A stretch of 45,905 nt of DNA from Nitrobacter sp. Nb-311A (GTDB lineage Bacteria > Pseudomonadota > Alphaproteobacteria > Rhizobiales > Xanthobacteraceae), in contig NZ_AAMY01000025.1 of assembly GCF_000152905.1 (NCBI RefSeq), forward strand, positions 1 through 45,905, written 5' to 3'. Under the pieces are notes generated by a model that was not told the DNA's origin, searched no databases, and saw only the letters and a list, made by a program, of their open reading frames with translations. A program made the position numbers and the translations under genes. Within the stretch, counting starts at the first letter, position 1. Each line of letters starts with the position of its first letter. Below are positions 26,747 to 35,453 of the stretch, piece by piece.

Positions 26747-26822
26747 ATCGTCTCGCAATCAATTTCCTCGCAGCAGTCTGCATCGCTGCGATGGTCAGTT
26801 ACTGGTTATGAGCCCGGACCCT
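26747..26822 (+). mobile_element. IS5 (IS427 group) right-end relic
   Basis: 76 bp matching the 3' end of the IS5 element at 21072-21147 with only a few mismatches. It covers the OrfB C-terminus (LAINFLAAVCIAA) and the terminal repeat GAGCCCGGACCCT. It supplies the last codons and the stop of the convergent acyltransferase gene. Confidence 0.9.
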
Positions 26823-27842
26823 AGATTGTCTGAATAAAGCCAAAAGAGGCTTTTCAATCAACAGATAGCAAATAAGTCCGCCAACAGTGGAAAAAATGAC
26901 TGAAACAAGAATAAACACCCACCCGAAGGACACTTCTGAATATCCAACCGCCAACCAAAACTTCCGCACTATGGGAAGAGTTGCGAAGTGAGTTAGATAT
27001 ACAGAATAGGATGCCGCGCCTAAGAACAACAGGACTCTACATCTGGGAGCTGAAAAGGTGAGCTCGGCAAAGACACAGCCGAACAAGATCAGCGCAGCAG
27101 GAAGGCCAATTTTGACACTTCGGGACAAATGTGAGAGTTGCAGGATTTGAAAATTAATCAGTATTAAGCATCCCACTAGGATTGAGATGGACAACCAAAA
27201 AGAGGAGCCCTCTCGGGAAAACCACTGCCCGACGGCGACACCTATTGCAAACTCAAGAACGATATTATTGGTATAAAAAATTCCAGCAGCAGACGAGAAG
27301 CGAAAGATTGCGCCGATCGTAACAAGCGCTGTTAGTATTGTTGTAACCGCGATAGGAAGCCACGTGCGAGGTAATAATAAGCAAAATGCAAAAAGTAAAT
27401 AAAATGTCATTTCGTAATTGAGAGTCCAGCCCGGAATTATTAATGGTGCTATCGATCCCGTCACGGGATGATGCCATGGCAAAAATAGGAAAGAAGTTGT
27501 TGTGTGAAACAAGTCGATTTTTGTTGTTGAGAGCAGTTGAGGGGCAACATATGCGATCAAGATAAGAATTGATGTCGCCAACCAATAAAGCGGAACTATA
27601 CGCGTGAACCGTCGATAGAGAAAAGTCACCGGGCTGGTGGTCTCTGATGTTGTGATCCACATGATGAACCCAGAGACGACGAAGAAAATATCGACACCGT
27701 ATTGGCCGCCAGATTCTGGAAAACTTACCGGCACACCCGAAATGCGGGACCATTGCGATGAGGCGTGAAACCAAACGACGAGCAACGCTGCGAAGGCCCG
27801 CAAATATTGAACGGATAGCATTGAAGTTCGTGTTTCACTCAT
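26799..27842 (-). CDS. acyltransferase family 3 (ExoZ/OafA-like), C-terminus altered by IS5
   Basis: An about 347-aa integral membrane acyltransferase that would add acetyl or other acyl groups to sugars of a surface polysaccharide. The N-terminus MLSVQYLRAFAALLVVWFHA contains the family R-x10-H motif, and FFVVSGFIMW and the GWTLNYEMTFYLLFAF block are further ExoZ-type signatures. About ten hydrophobic segments follow, ending in LLIEKPLLALFRQ. The last eight codons (SRVRAHNQ) and the stop are read from the IS5 relic. The ORF is open upstream to 28379, but that part is IS-derived, so I start at the ATG at 27842 (MSETRTSM); MRPDII at 27881 is an alternative. Confidence 0.85.
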   Translation of the reverse strand: MSETRTSMLSVQYLRAFAALLVVWFHASSQWSRISGVPVSFPESGGQYGVDIFFVVSGFIMWITTSETTSPVTFLYRRFTRIVPLYWLATSILILIAYVAPQLLSTTKIDLFHTTTSFLFLPWHHPVTGSIAPLIIPGWTLNYEMTFYLLFAFCLLLPRTWLPIAVTTILTALVTIGAIFRFSSAAGIFYTNNIVLEFAIGVAVGQWFSREGSSFWLSISILVGCLILINFQILQLSHLSRSVKIGLPAALILFGCVFAELTFSAPRCRVLLFLGAASYSVYLTHFATLPIVRKFWLAVGYSEVSFGWVFILVSVIFSTVGGLICYLLIEKPLLALFRQSRVRAHNQ

Positions 27843-28000
27843 CACGCTATTTTTGAAACCGTCTATGATATCCGGACGCATATATTGAATGGTAGATGGA
27901 GACCAGTGCACGATAGCACACTCGTTGGAGCAGTTGGGTGTGGATGTATGCAGCAGCGGCGGTGGTCGATAATGGCTTGAGCTCCAAGGATCATCTAGCT

Positions 28001-28218
28001 GCACGCCGTCGTCAAAAGCGGTTCCGATTACCGGCCCTTCGTCGAGGGGCGGGTGCCAGGTGGAAGAACCTCTGTCAGCTAGGGCCGTGAGGGCATCGGT
28101 TCGATGACCCAGTAGATAATGTTCGGGTCTTCCGCCTGGATCAGAAGCTCGTGTTGAGGACGGTGAGGGCCGCCTTCGTGCGGACCCTTGTTTGCTATGG
28201 ACGAGGCCTTTTTCCTTT
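28001..28218 (+). mobile_element. relic of the nest 1 IS110 type (3' end of gene plus tail)
   Basis: 218 bp nearly identical to 19189-19405: the last codons of the IS110 transposase (VVKSGSDYRPFVEGRVPGGR) and about 145 bp of the non-coding tail. It stops where an IS3 end (TGACCCGAGACCC) begins at 28219. The far end of the IS110 element is missing. Confidence 0.9.
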
Positions 28219-28221
28219 TGA

Positions 28222-29115
28222 CCCGAGACCCTAGTCTCCTCCAGCTTGAGGGAGAGTCCTGGTTTTCGTTTTGGCCTTGTGCGGCCTGTTTTTCCAGCGT
28301 GGATTTCGTTGCGAACTCGGCGGGTGTGATGTTGCCGAGTGCCGAATGTTGTCGGTGTTGGTTGTAATCCTCCCTCCATGAACTGATGGTGCTGCGCGCC
28401 TCGGACAGCGTCGAGTAGAGCGTGTCATTGAGGCATTCGTCCCGAAAGCGCCCGTTGAAGCTATCTACGAAGGCGTTCTGGGTAGGCTTTCCCGGCGCGA
28501 TGTAGTGCCATTCGACGCCGGTGTGTTGGCACCATCGCAGGACTGCCATCGAGGTCAGCTCGGTGCCGTTGTCGAGACGATCGTGGCGGGCCGGCCGCGC
28601 CAGCGGATGATGGCGTCCGGTTCACGCACGACGCGCAGGCCGGAAAGCGATGTATCGGCGATCAGTGCCAGGCACTCCCGCGTATAGTCGTCGACCACGG
28701 CGAGCACCCGGAAGCGCCGACCGTCGGTGAAGGTGTCGGAGACGAAGTCCAGGCTCCACCTTGCGTCGGCACGATCGGGCATGAGCATCGGCCTGCGTGT
28801 GCCCAAGGCCCGCTTGCGGCCGCCGCGCCGGCGCACCTGCAGCTTCTCCTCCCGGTAGAGGCGCCGCAGCTTCTTCTGGTTCATCACGATACCCTGCCGC
28901 TCCAGCATGATGTGGATCCTGCTGTAGCCGAACCGCCGGCGCTCCGCCGCCACGGCCTTCATCGCATCGCGCAACGGACCGTCGTCCGGACGGATGCTGG
29001 TGTAGCGCACCGTTGAACGGTCGATGCTTAGAGCCTGGCACGCCCGACGCTGGCTCACCCCATGCACCTCGCAGGCGCAAGCCACCGCTTTCCGCTTCGC
29101 ATCGGGCGTCACCAT
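28222..29115 (-). pseudogene. IS3-family OrfB, frameshifted at the second catalytic Asp
   Basis: It begins MVTPDAKRKAVACACEVHG, with CQALSIDRSTVRYTS and RRFGYSRIHIMLERQG in the HTH_21-like region, then ARWSLDFVSDTF (first Asp) and VVDDYTRECLALI. In the stretch that should read IVSDNGTELTS one base is missing (about 28570), exactly at the second catalytic Asp. The frame is regained only for a separate ORF ([16 protein letters not shown]... [14 protein letters not shown]). The same lesion is present in the copy at 38992, so the damage preceded the duplication. IS110 insertion also removed its link to OrfA. Confidence 0.92.
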
Positions 29116-30476
29116 TAATGAGATGGCCCGCCCCGGCTCTCCGGCTGCGATGATGCAGCTGGTTGATTCCCAACTGAAGGAGCCGATATGTCCAGAAGCC
29201 ACTCTGTCGATGCCGCCGTCTTCGGCATTGATCTCGGAAAGACCCGCTTCGACGGCATGGCAGCCGATGCATCCGGCAAGCCGATACGCCGCGTCAAGCT
29301 AACCCGTTATACGATCCTGCCGTTCTTCGAGCAGGCGCCTCGCGCCTTGATCGGGATGGAAACTTGTCCGGGCGCCCAATGGCTGGCGCGCAAATTGGCT
29401 GCGATGGGCCACACAGTGCGGATTATCCCAGCGCAGTTCGTGAAGCCTTTCGTCAAATCGAATAAGAACGACGCGCGTGACGCAGAGGCGATTGCCGAAG
29501 CGGTGGTCCGTCCGACGATGCGCTTTGTAGAGATCAGGCAGGAAGCGCAAATCGATCTGCAGGCGCTTCATCGGATCCGAGACCGGATCTCCGCAAACAG
29601 AATACAGCTTATCTGTCAGATGCGCGCCTTTTGTCTGGATATGGAATCGCGATGCGGCCAGGGGCTGGCGTCTTCAAGCTCGACATGGCGCGCATCCTTG
29701 CCGACGAGACCAACGACCTCACACCGATGATGCGCACGATGCTGCGGGAACTCTGGGACGAGTTCGTCGTCGTCGACGCGCGGCTCGCCACCGTCAGCCG
29801 GCAGGTCGAAGCGATCGCCGATCGCGTCGACGCAGCGCGCCGGCTGATGTCGATCCCCGGGATTGGGCCACTGGGAGCAACGGCCCTGCTTGCCGCAATC
29901 GGAGATGGACGGCAGTTCCGCAAGGCGCGTGACCTTGCGGCATGGCTCGGGCTCGTTCCACGCCAAAACTCGACAGGCGGGAGGACCACGCTGCTGGGGA
30001 TCAGCAAGCGCGGCAACCCGTACCTGCGGCGCCTCATCATCCATGGCGCACGCTCATGCATCGCCCACCTGAACCGTGAGCGCGACCGTATGGGTGAGTG
30101 GATCGGCCGGCTCGAACAGCGGATGCATCGCAACAAGGTTGTTGTCGCTTTCGCCAACAAAATCGCTCGGATGGCGTGGGCCGTGCTCACGCGGCCGGGC
30201 AATCTTTATGAGCGCGTTGATCCGGCCCGGGCTTGATCATCGCGTTCTCGTCAGGTTGCGGGGTCAAGGAGTGATGTCGGAACAGTCCATCCGCTGGTTG
30301 TAAGCCCTGTCAAAAAACGGGCATCATGGCCCGTACGATTTATTGGGAACAACCGGCGCGCATCTCATCATGGCCTGGCTGCAACAGCAGCTCACTCGCG
30401 AGAGGCCGGATACATTTACGCAAACTGCGCCCGACAGAAATCCAAATCCCTTGCAACGCCGGGGCGGACCATACAT
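29116..30476 (+). mobile_element. IS110-family element, IS1111-like, second type
   Basis: The boundaries are read from the interrupted IS3: GGGCGTCACCAT on the left and CATTTTTTGAGG on the right, sharing CAT, so the exact limits float by 3 bp. A clear subterminal inverted repeat, ATGGCCCGCCCCGGC (29123-29137) against ATGGTCCGCCCCGGC (complement of 30458-30472), has one mismatch and lies about 7 bp inside the left end, as in IS1111. There is one ORF and a right non-coding tail of about 240 bp (30237-30476), where a bridge RNA would be expected. Confidence 0.9.
29188..30236 (+). pseudogene. IS110-family transposase, one frameshift
   Basis: N-terminal RuvC-like domain from AVFGIDLGKTRFDGMAAD, with GMETCPGAQWLARKL and SNKNDARDAEAIAEA. 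The C-terminal Transposase_20 domain has RLMSIPGIGPLGATALLAAI and LVPRQNSTGGRTTLLGISKR, including the conserved Ser. Near 29638 one base is missing in what should read MRAFCLEYGIAMRPG, splitting the gene into ORFs 29188-29730 and 29631-30236. The same lesion occurs in the copy at 39961. Without readthrough it is inactive. Confidence 0.92.
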
Positions 30477-30735
30477 TTTTTGAGGTGACATCCTTCAGAA
30501 TCGCATTGTCGAGCATCTGCTCGGCCAAGAGCTTCTTCAGCCGGGCATTCTCGTCCTCCAGCGCCTTCAGGCGACGGGCGTCGGACACATCCATCCCGCC
30601 GAACTTCGCCTTGAACTTGTAGAAGGTCGCAGCCGAGATACCATGCTTGCGGCAGACCTCCGTCGTCTTCGCTCCGGCTTCCTGCTCCTTCAGCATCCCG
30701 ATGATCTGTTCCTCAGTGAACCGCGAGGCGCGCAT
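30477..30735 (-). pseudogene. IS3-family OrfA, cut at its 3' end by IS110
   Basis: Starts MRASRFTEEQIIGMLKEQEA, with the helix-turn-helix CRKHGISAATFYKFKAKFGG and the zipper stretch LKALEDENARLKKLLAEQM, to ILKDVTSK. The element's own stop and frameshift site are separated from OrfB by the IS110 insertion at the A-rich junction. Confidence 0.9.
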
Positions 30736-30797
30736 CGTCCGTCTCCGTGATCGACGGACTCTACCCAATTCTGGAGGAAGTTCAGGGTCTCAGGTCA

Positions 30798-31126
30798 GAG
30801 CCTATGACCGGCAATTCAAGGAACACCATCCGCGCACGTTACGTACCGAATTTTGGAACTTGAGGAACCAGAAAGCTGCGCCGCGACAATGCAGCCACGG
30901 CAAGGCTGGAAGCAACAGCGCCAAACTGTCTGGCTCCGTTCGGCAAGGCGTTGGATGATCCAGATCATCCGGCACAATCGTGCACAACGCGACCGGCGGC
31001 CGCGAGATCGTCAAGGCGCGCCAAGAAGAAGCGAGCAAAGCTGGAGGCCAAAGGTCAGCCTGGTAGACTCCAGCTGCTTCGGCTCGAGACGGACACGCTG
31101 ATACAGCACCTAGATTTAACTGGGCA
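30798..31126. other. unassigned segment
   Basis: About 330 bp after the IS3 end, with no gene I can support. A Lys/Arg-rich stretch near 31000-31060 is open but unrecognised. The promoter of the following methyltransferase gene should lie in its last part. Confidence 0.35.
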
Positions 31127-32065
31127 ATGTGGAGTAGCATGGCTCGACAAATAAATCGGGAGCTTAAATTGAAAGTGCTTTCACGCTGTCCGGTTTGCCG
31201 CTCCAAGCTTACCCAATTTGCTTTTAAGGCTCCCACGACACGCGGCCAGGATACCAGGATGTGGTCCGTTTCAGCGTGCGGTTCGTGCACTCACCACTTC
31301 ATTAATCCTCAGCCTTCTTGGGATGACCTGAAGATTTACTATGATAATTGTTATGGTGCTTATAGCCCCAATCACGGTACCGAGGCGGGTGACGAAGATG
31401 TCATTCGGGGAGCCCAACAGACGGGCAAATTGCGAGGCATTCCGTTGCCGACCGGCAAGCGTTTGCTAGATGCCGGTTGCGGTGCCGGCTCATTTTTAAG
31501 AATTGCCAATAAGCTTGGAGCGCTCGGTGAAGGCATCGAGCCCAGTGAATACGCGTCTGGGGTCGCTAGGAGCCAGGGTCTGAAAGTATTCTGCGGAACT
31601 ATCGAAGCGTTCGCTCAACAAACCACGGACACCTTCGATATCATTACGTCTCATCACGTAATGGAGCATGTTCCAGATCCTGTTGCGTCGTTTAGCGCCA
31701 TGAGAAAGCTACTGGCCCCCAATGGATTTATTTGGATAGCTGTTCCAAACGCAGCTTACCCTCCTGCTAGAGCTCTAAAACGCCGATGGCATAGTTCAGA
31801 CTTGCCATATCATCTGATGCAATTCAGCCCGACCAGTTTGAGAACCGCAGGCGAACTCGCAAATCTAAAGGTACGCACTCAGGAGACCCTTTCGATTCCT
31901 CATCTTGTTGAAACGAGCTTGGCCCAGTATTTCCGTTACAAATGGATGATTCCTCGAAAAATCTCCCATGGATCCGGCATATTAAAACCGTTGGCGGGCT
32001 GGTACGCGAAGCTTATGGATCGAAGATGCGCAGGAGAAGCTATAATTACAGAGTTTGTTACATAA
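31127..32065 (+). CDS. class I SAM methyltransferase with N-terminal zinc ribbon
   Basis: 312 aa from ATG 31127; ATG 31139 is an equally good start. An N-terminal zinc ribbon has two Cys pairs (CPVC at 21-24 and CGSC at 51-54), followed by a Methyltransf_11/23 domain: RLLDAGCGAGSFL (112-124), LGEGIEPSEYASGVA, and DIITSHHVMEHVPDPVASF, with the typical EHV(P)DP signature. This architecture is common in polysaccharide and natural-product loci for C- or O-methylation of nucleotide sugars or glycans. The C-terminal third (TSLAQYFRYKW) is not diagnostic. It is followed by a small membrane ORF and a glycosyltransferase on the same strand. Confidence 0.85.
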   Translation: MWSSMARQINRELKLKVLSRCPVCRSKLTQFAFKAPTTRGQDTRMWSVSACGSCTHHFINPQPSWDDLKIYYDNCYGAYSPNHGTEAGDEDVIRGAQQTGKLRGIPLPTGKRLLDAGCGAGSFLRIANKLGALGEGIEPSEYASGVARSQGLKVFCGTIEAFAQQTTDTFDIITSHHVMEHVPDPVASFSAMRKLLAPNGFIWIAVPNAAYPPARALKRRWHSSDLPYHLMQFSPTSLRTAGELANLKVRTQETLSIPHLVETSLAQYFRYKWMIPRKISHGSGILKPLAGWYAKLMDRRCAGEAIITEFVT

Positions 32066-32117
32066 TTAGAACATCGCGGTTGTTCACGGTGACGCAAAGC
32101 AGGATCGTTCAATCATC

Positions 32118-32243
32118 ATGATGTGGTATCTAATGCGCCTATCTGAAATCATATTAATTCCATTCGCGGTGTTACTCGTCGGAGCGGCGCTCGATGTCTG
32201 GGAAGGATTTTCCGAGACCGCCGAGCCAAACCGGCCCGATTAA
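32118..32243 (+). CDS. possible small membrane protein, 41 aa
   Basis: A short ORF starting MMWYLMRLSEIILIPFAVLL with one hydrophobic segment (about residues 8-24), then an acidic tail, and ending 5 bp before the GTG of the glycosyltransferase gene. Tight spacing in an otherwise gene-bearing block supports a real, coupled small protein, but the ORF is short and I recognise no family. It could be a chance ORF or a remnant of a larger gene. Confidence 0.4.
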   Translation: MMWYLMRLSEIILIPFAVLLVGAALDVWEGFSETAEPNRPD

Positions 32244-32248
32244 GTCCC

Positions 32249-33445
32249 GTGAAGCTGTTCGCCGCTCTTGGTCCGGGCGATATCGTGGCCGCTCATAGGC
32301 AACAAATCGCCGGTCGCGTAATCGAATCTGAGACTGCTATCACCTATTCTGGCCCGCTCTTAGAGTATTGTCGCGTACGAAATATAGATACGCTGGCGGT
32401 CTCTCAAAATTTGAGATCAGATGAATTTTCCGACGGCGTCCTGACGGTTGAAAATCGACCGATGCCCCGCCTTCCGTATCACCTCTCAATGGTTTTTAGA
32501 GCCTTCTACCTAGCTTACAGAGCAAAACGCTTCGGCGCTGATTTCGCGCTCATAAATTCCGGTAGCGCCCATTATTTTGCACTAACGGCCTTTAGAATTG
32601 TGGGCATCGCCGTCGCTGTTGACTTTCACAATACGCTTTGGCCAACCGGATACCCGGAACCCAGCGCAACCAAACGAGTATTGCGGAAACTAGATAGCTA
32701 CTTCTTTCGCTGGCTGTGCGCGGGAGCCATCGGCGTTTCGGAAGAATGCGGTCGCCAAGTCAAACAATCGGCAAATTATTGCATTCCGTTTTTTGGATAC
32801 AAGGCTCAGTTTAGAGACGATGGTTATGTTTCATCAATATCAACCGACCGAAATCTCTTTCGGGTCGCGTTTGTGGGTCGCATCGCAGAGAATAAGGGAG
32901 CATTTGATCTTATAGAGATCGCAGAACTGCTCTCGGCCAAGCCCGTGAGAATCGATGTCTGTGGGGATGGCCCCGCACTAGTAAGCCTACGCCGGACCGT
33001 TCTTGAAAGGGGATTGGATAATCTAATAACGATCCACGGCGCCCTGAGGCGGCCCGACCTTCTCAGGGTATATCAAAGATCAGACGCCGTTTTAGTCCCA
33101 ACCAGAACAGACTTTTCCGAAGGTCTCCCAAAAGTTTGCATCGAGGCAGCCCTCTTTGGCCTTCCTATAATCACCAGCAAATTGAGCAACGCTTTCGATT
33201 CTTTAGGTCCTGCAATAATTGAGGCTAAGCCAAACCAACCGAGTAGTTATGCGCAAGCCATTGTCTCCCTTATGAACGATCCCGACAGACGTCTCCGCAT
33301 TAAGTCAGATTGCGCGAATCTAGCTGGACAATTCTTTGATAGGTCAAACAGCTTACCGGCGGCCCTCGACCGGCTGCTTGCTTTTTCGCTCCCTAACTGG
33401 ACCCCGCTTCGGGATTTCGAAGAAGTTTTCGCTAAAGCTATTTAA
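32249..33445 (+). CDS. family 4 glycosyltransferase (GT-B fold)
   Basis: A 398-aa GT-B glycosyltransferase. The N-terminal domain holds ADFALINSGSAHYFAL and VAVDFHNTLW. The C-terminal nucleotide-sugar domain begins at FRVAFVGRIAENKGAFDLIE (about 208-227), with IDVCGDGPALVSLRR and the GT4 E-x7-E motif in FSEGLPKVCIEAALFGLPII (about 290-309). It would add a sugar from a nucleotide donor to the lipid-linked repeat unit at the cytoplasmic face. It starts with GTG at 32249, close to the small membrane ORF. Confidence 0.87.
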   Translation: MKLFAALGPGDIVAAHRQQIAGRVIESETAITYSGPLLEYCRVRNIDTLAVSQNLRSDEFSDGVLTVENRPMPRLPYHLSMVFRAFYLAYRAKRFGADFALINSGSAHYFALTAFRIVGIAVAVDFHNTLWPTGYPEPSATKRVLRKLDSYFFRWLCAGAIGVSEECGRQVKQSANYCIPFFGYKAQFRDDGYVSSISTDRNLFRVAFVGRIAENKGAFDLIEIAELLSAKPVRIDVCGDGPALVSLRRTVLERGLDNLITIHGALRRPDLLRVYQRSDAVLVPTRTDFSEGLPKVCIEAALFGLPIITSKLSNAFDSLGPAIIEAKPNQPSSYAQAIVSLMNDPDRRLRIKSDCANLAGQFFDRSNSLPAALDRLLAFSLPNWTPLRDFEEVFAKAI

Positions 33446-33586
33446 GTCCGTCACGCGCGCCGTCCGCAATCGACGGCCTGTTCGATTTCATCGGCAAGGG
33501 CGGCAATGCCTGAGTGTGCTGGTAACCTGACCTGGATTCTTGAACTAAGCTCCATGAGAAATTGAGCCTGGAAGGGAGCTATGGTT
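33446..33586. other. intergenic sequence and probable left end of a degraded IS3
   Basis: No gene. The last part (CTGGATTCTTGAACTAAGC to GGAAGGGAGCT) precedes an IS3 OrfA start and contains its ribosome site. It is probably the non-coding end of that element. Confidence 0.35.
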
Positions 33587-33646
33587 ATGCCGAAGGAAAG
33601 GCTCATCGCGGAGCAGATCGTGATAGTGCTCCGTCTGATTGAAGTG
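33587..33646 (+). pseudogene. IS3-family OrfA, first 20 codons
   Basis: MPKERLIAEQIVIVLRLIEV is the start of an OrfA of the type MPKKRFTAEQIV. It is cut after 20 codons. It probably belongs to the same dead element as the OrfB remnant at 34710-35170. Confidence 0.7.
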
Positions 33647-33758
33647 TGCTGATGTCGCACGGTAAGGGGCGCCAGTGGTCTGCCGTTAAGCCGGAATTTC
33701 GCAGCAGAGTTATATCGCTGGCGAATACCGCGGTCTTGAGCTCGATCAGACGAAGCGC

Positions 33759-33761
33759 TAA
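33759..33761. repeat. 3-bp target duplication of IS5, left copy
   Basis: TAA precedes the IS5 end at 33762 and recurs at 34669-34671. Confidence 0.8.
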
Positions 33762-34668
33762 GAGCCCGTTTGGAAAATCAGGGATGAGCGTTTCTGCGGA
33801 TGAGGACGCCGCCCATGGCGACGTGGATCATGGCGGTTGAGACGTCGATGCGGCGCTCGTAGTCGCGAACGAGCCTGCGCCAACGGATCATCCAACCGAA
33901 AGTTCGTTCGACGACCCAGCGACGCGGTAGGACTTCGAAGCCCTTCTGACCGTCGCGGCGACGGATGATTTCGATCACGAACCGTAGATAGGTGGCCTTG
34001 TCCATCAACTGCAGCCGGTCGTAAGCGGCATCGGCGAAGAGATGTTTCACCCACGGCCAGCGTTTGCGGATCGTATTGAGGATCGCCTGCGCTCCGGCGC
34101 TGTCGGAGATATCGGCGGTCGTCAGATTGACCATCAACAGCCGCCCGTCGGTGTCGACCGCGATATGGCGCTTGCGCCCGACGATCTTCTTGCCGGCGTC
34201 ATAGCCGCGCGTCTCGCCATGCGGCGCTTTGACCGACTGGCTGTCGATCACCGCAGCAGACGGGCTGGCTTCGCGACCTTGCCTTTCCCGGTCGAGCATG
34301 AGTTCGATGTCATGGATCGTTTGGAACAGGAAGCGCCGCGCCAGTTCGCGGAACCAGCCGTAGACCGTCCGCCAATGGCCGAAATGCACGGGCAGCATCC
34401 GCCAGCCGCAGCCCGAGCGCACCAGATACCGTACCGCGTTGATCACTTCGCGAAATTCGATCTCCCGCGGCCGCCCCCTGCGTCCGGGCTTCGGCATCAG
34501 CGGCGCGATCCGCTCCCATTCCTCGTCCGTCAGGTCAGACGGGTAGCGCTTGGTCTTCCGGGCGATCTTGGCCATTCGGCCTCGCTGCTTGCGTGTCCAC
34601 ATCCGAAGTGTGAATCATATTCGCAACGACACCGGAATCTCGGCCCAGCCCAATTTTCAAACAGGCTC
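33762..34668 (-). mobile_element. IS5-family element, complete (907 bp)
   Basis: The terminal repeats GAGCCCGTTTGGAAAAT (left) and GAGCCTGTTTGAAAAT (complement of the right end) bracket one intact transposase gene. A TAA duplication flanks it, as expected of the ISL2/IS1031-like branches of IS5. It sits in a degraded region with IS3 remnants on both sides. Confidence 0.92.
33778..34602 (-). CDS. IS5-family transposase
   Basis: 274 aa (or 265 from MAKIARKTKR at 34575). It has the DUF4096-type N-terminus RYPSDLTDEEWERIAPLMPK and GRPREIEFREVINAVRYLVR, then the DDE core: SAAVIDSQSVKAP (first Asp), VKHLFADAAYDRLQLM (second Asp) and PRRWVVERTFGWMIRWRRL (Glu). The frame is intact and the length normal, so it may be active. 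Confidence 0.95.
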   Translation of the reverse strand: MWTRKQRGRMAKIARKTKRYPSDLTDEEWERIAPLMPKPGRRGRPREIEFREVINAVRYLVRSGCGWRMLPVHFGHWRTVYGWFRELARRFLFQTIHDIELMLDRERQGREASPSAAVIDSQSVKAPHGETRGYDAGKKIVGRKRHIAVDTDGRLLMVNLTTADISDSAGAQAILNTIRKRWPWVKHLFADAAYDRLQLMDKATYLRFVIEIIRRRDGQKGFEVLPRRWVVERTFGWMIRWRRLVRDYERRIDVSTAMIHVAMGGVLIRRNAHP

Positions 34669-34671
34669 TAA
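34669..34671. repeat. 3-bp target duplication of IS5, right copy
   Basis: TAA follows the IS5 end at 34668 and matches 33759-33761. Confidence 0.8.
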
Positions 34672-34709
34672 GGATCTAGAGCAGGAGGCCGCAGCTTCGT
34701 AGCCACGTC

Positions 34710-35170
34710 TGGAGCTTACAACTTCGTCGAGGCGCGGAGCTACGATGGGCGCAAGTTGCGGCCCATTACTTTGATCGACAAGTTCCACGCGGGAATGCCC
34801 AGCCATTCGTGGCTCGCGGGAATAACAGTTTCGGTGTCATCGAGACAATGGCCGAGGTGATGCTTGCCAAAGGCGATGCTGAACACATCCGACGGCCAAC
34901 CGCGCGAAGATGACGGCCAGGATTGTGCGGAACTAGTTCGCAAAGCTCGAAGCAAAGACACTCTATTGCCCCGAGCAGCTTATAGGGAGCGGATACTGCG
35001 AGTCATTCAATGGCGAGCTGCGCGACGAATGCCTGAACGGTGAAATCTTCTACAGCCTGAAGGCCAGTGTCGTCATCGAACAATGATGCAAGCACTCAAC
35101 ACGATCCTACTGCACTCCGAGCTACCGGCCGCCACAACCACAACAGTGTCCGTCGTCGGGGATTTTTGGA
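34710..35170 (+). pseudogene. heavily degraded IS3-family OrfB
   Basis: Recognisable blocks lie in shifting frames: YNFVEARSYDGRKLRPITLI (counterpart of DFVEARTHDGRKFRMLNII), the region of the second Asp lost, then a stretch matching GYCESFNGELRDECLNGEIF and FYSLKASVVIEQ. Several frameshifts and stops make it dead. It probably pairs with the OrfA start at 33587, the IS5 having inserted between them. Confidence 0.72.
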
Positions 35171-35453
35171 CCGTCGGCGGTGTGAGCTAACGGAGGCTCT
35201 TCTCTATTCGGCGTGTTGAGGTCAAGTTCCTTCGAGCCTTCCGTCTCACCGATTGATCTCTCTCGCGGGCCTCGCTTCTCTTCGGGATTGGCTTATTAGC
35301 CCTCCCAGTATGGGATCAGAAAGAATGAAGCAGCACAATCTGACTCGCGTCCTGACAGCAATGCCGCCGGTACAAGAGCCTCCACAAACTCACTTCACTC
35401 ACCGTCCCGCGGGACATCGTCCGCCGGTGAGCACCGTACTTTTATTGACTGAC
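35171..35453. other. unassigned segment
   Basis: About 280 bp with no gene or IS end that I recognise. It lies between the dead IS3 and the IS110 fragment. Confidence 0.35.

Larger units (their letters stand above)
28219..30797 (-). mobile_element. IS3-family element (nest 2) interrupted by a second IS110 type
   Basis: Both ends are visible as imperfect inverted repeats: TGACCCGAGACCCTAGTCTC at 28219 and, on the opposite strand from 30797, TGACCTGAGACCCTGAACTT. OrfA lies at 30477-30735 and OrfB at 28222-29115, with an IS110 element between them. The bases flanking the two ends do not match, so no target duplication remains and recombination has changed at least one flank. Confidence 0.92.

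Noticed and set aside
27843-28379. N-terminal extension of the acyltransferase ORF to 526 aa
   Set aside because: The extension is translated from IS3 end, IS110 relic and intergenic sequence; the family N-terminus starts at MSETRTSMLSVQYLRAF.
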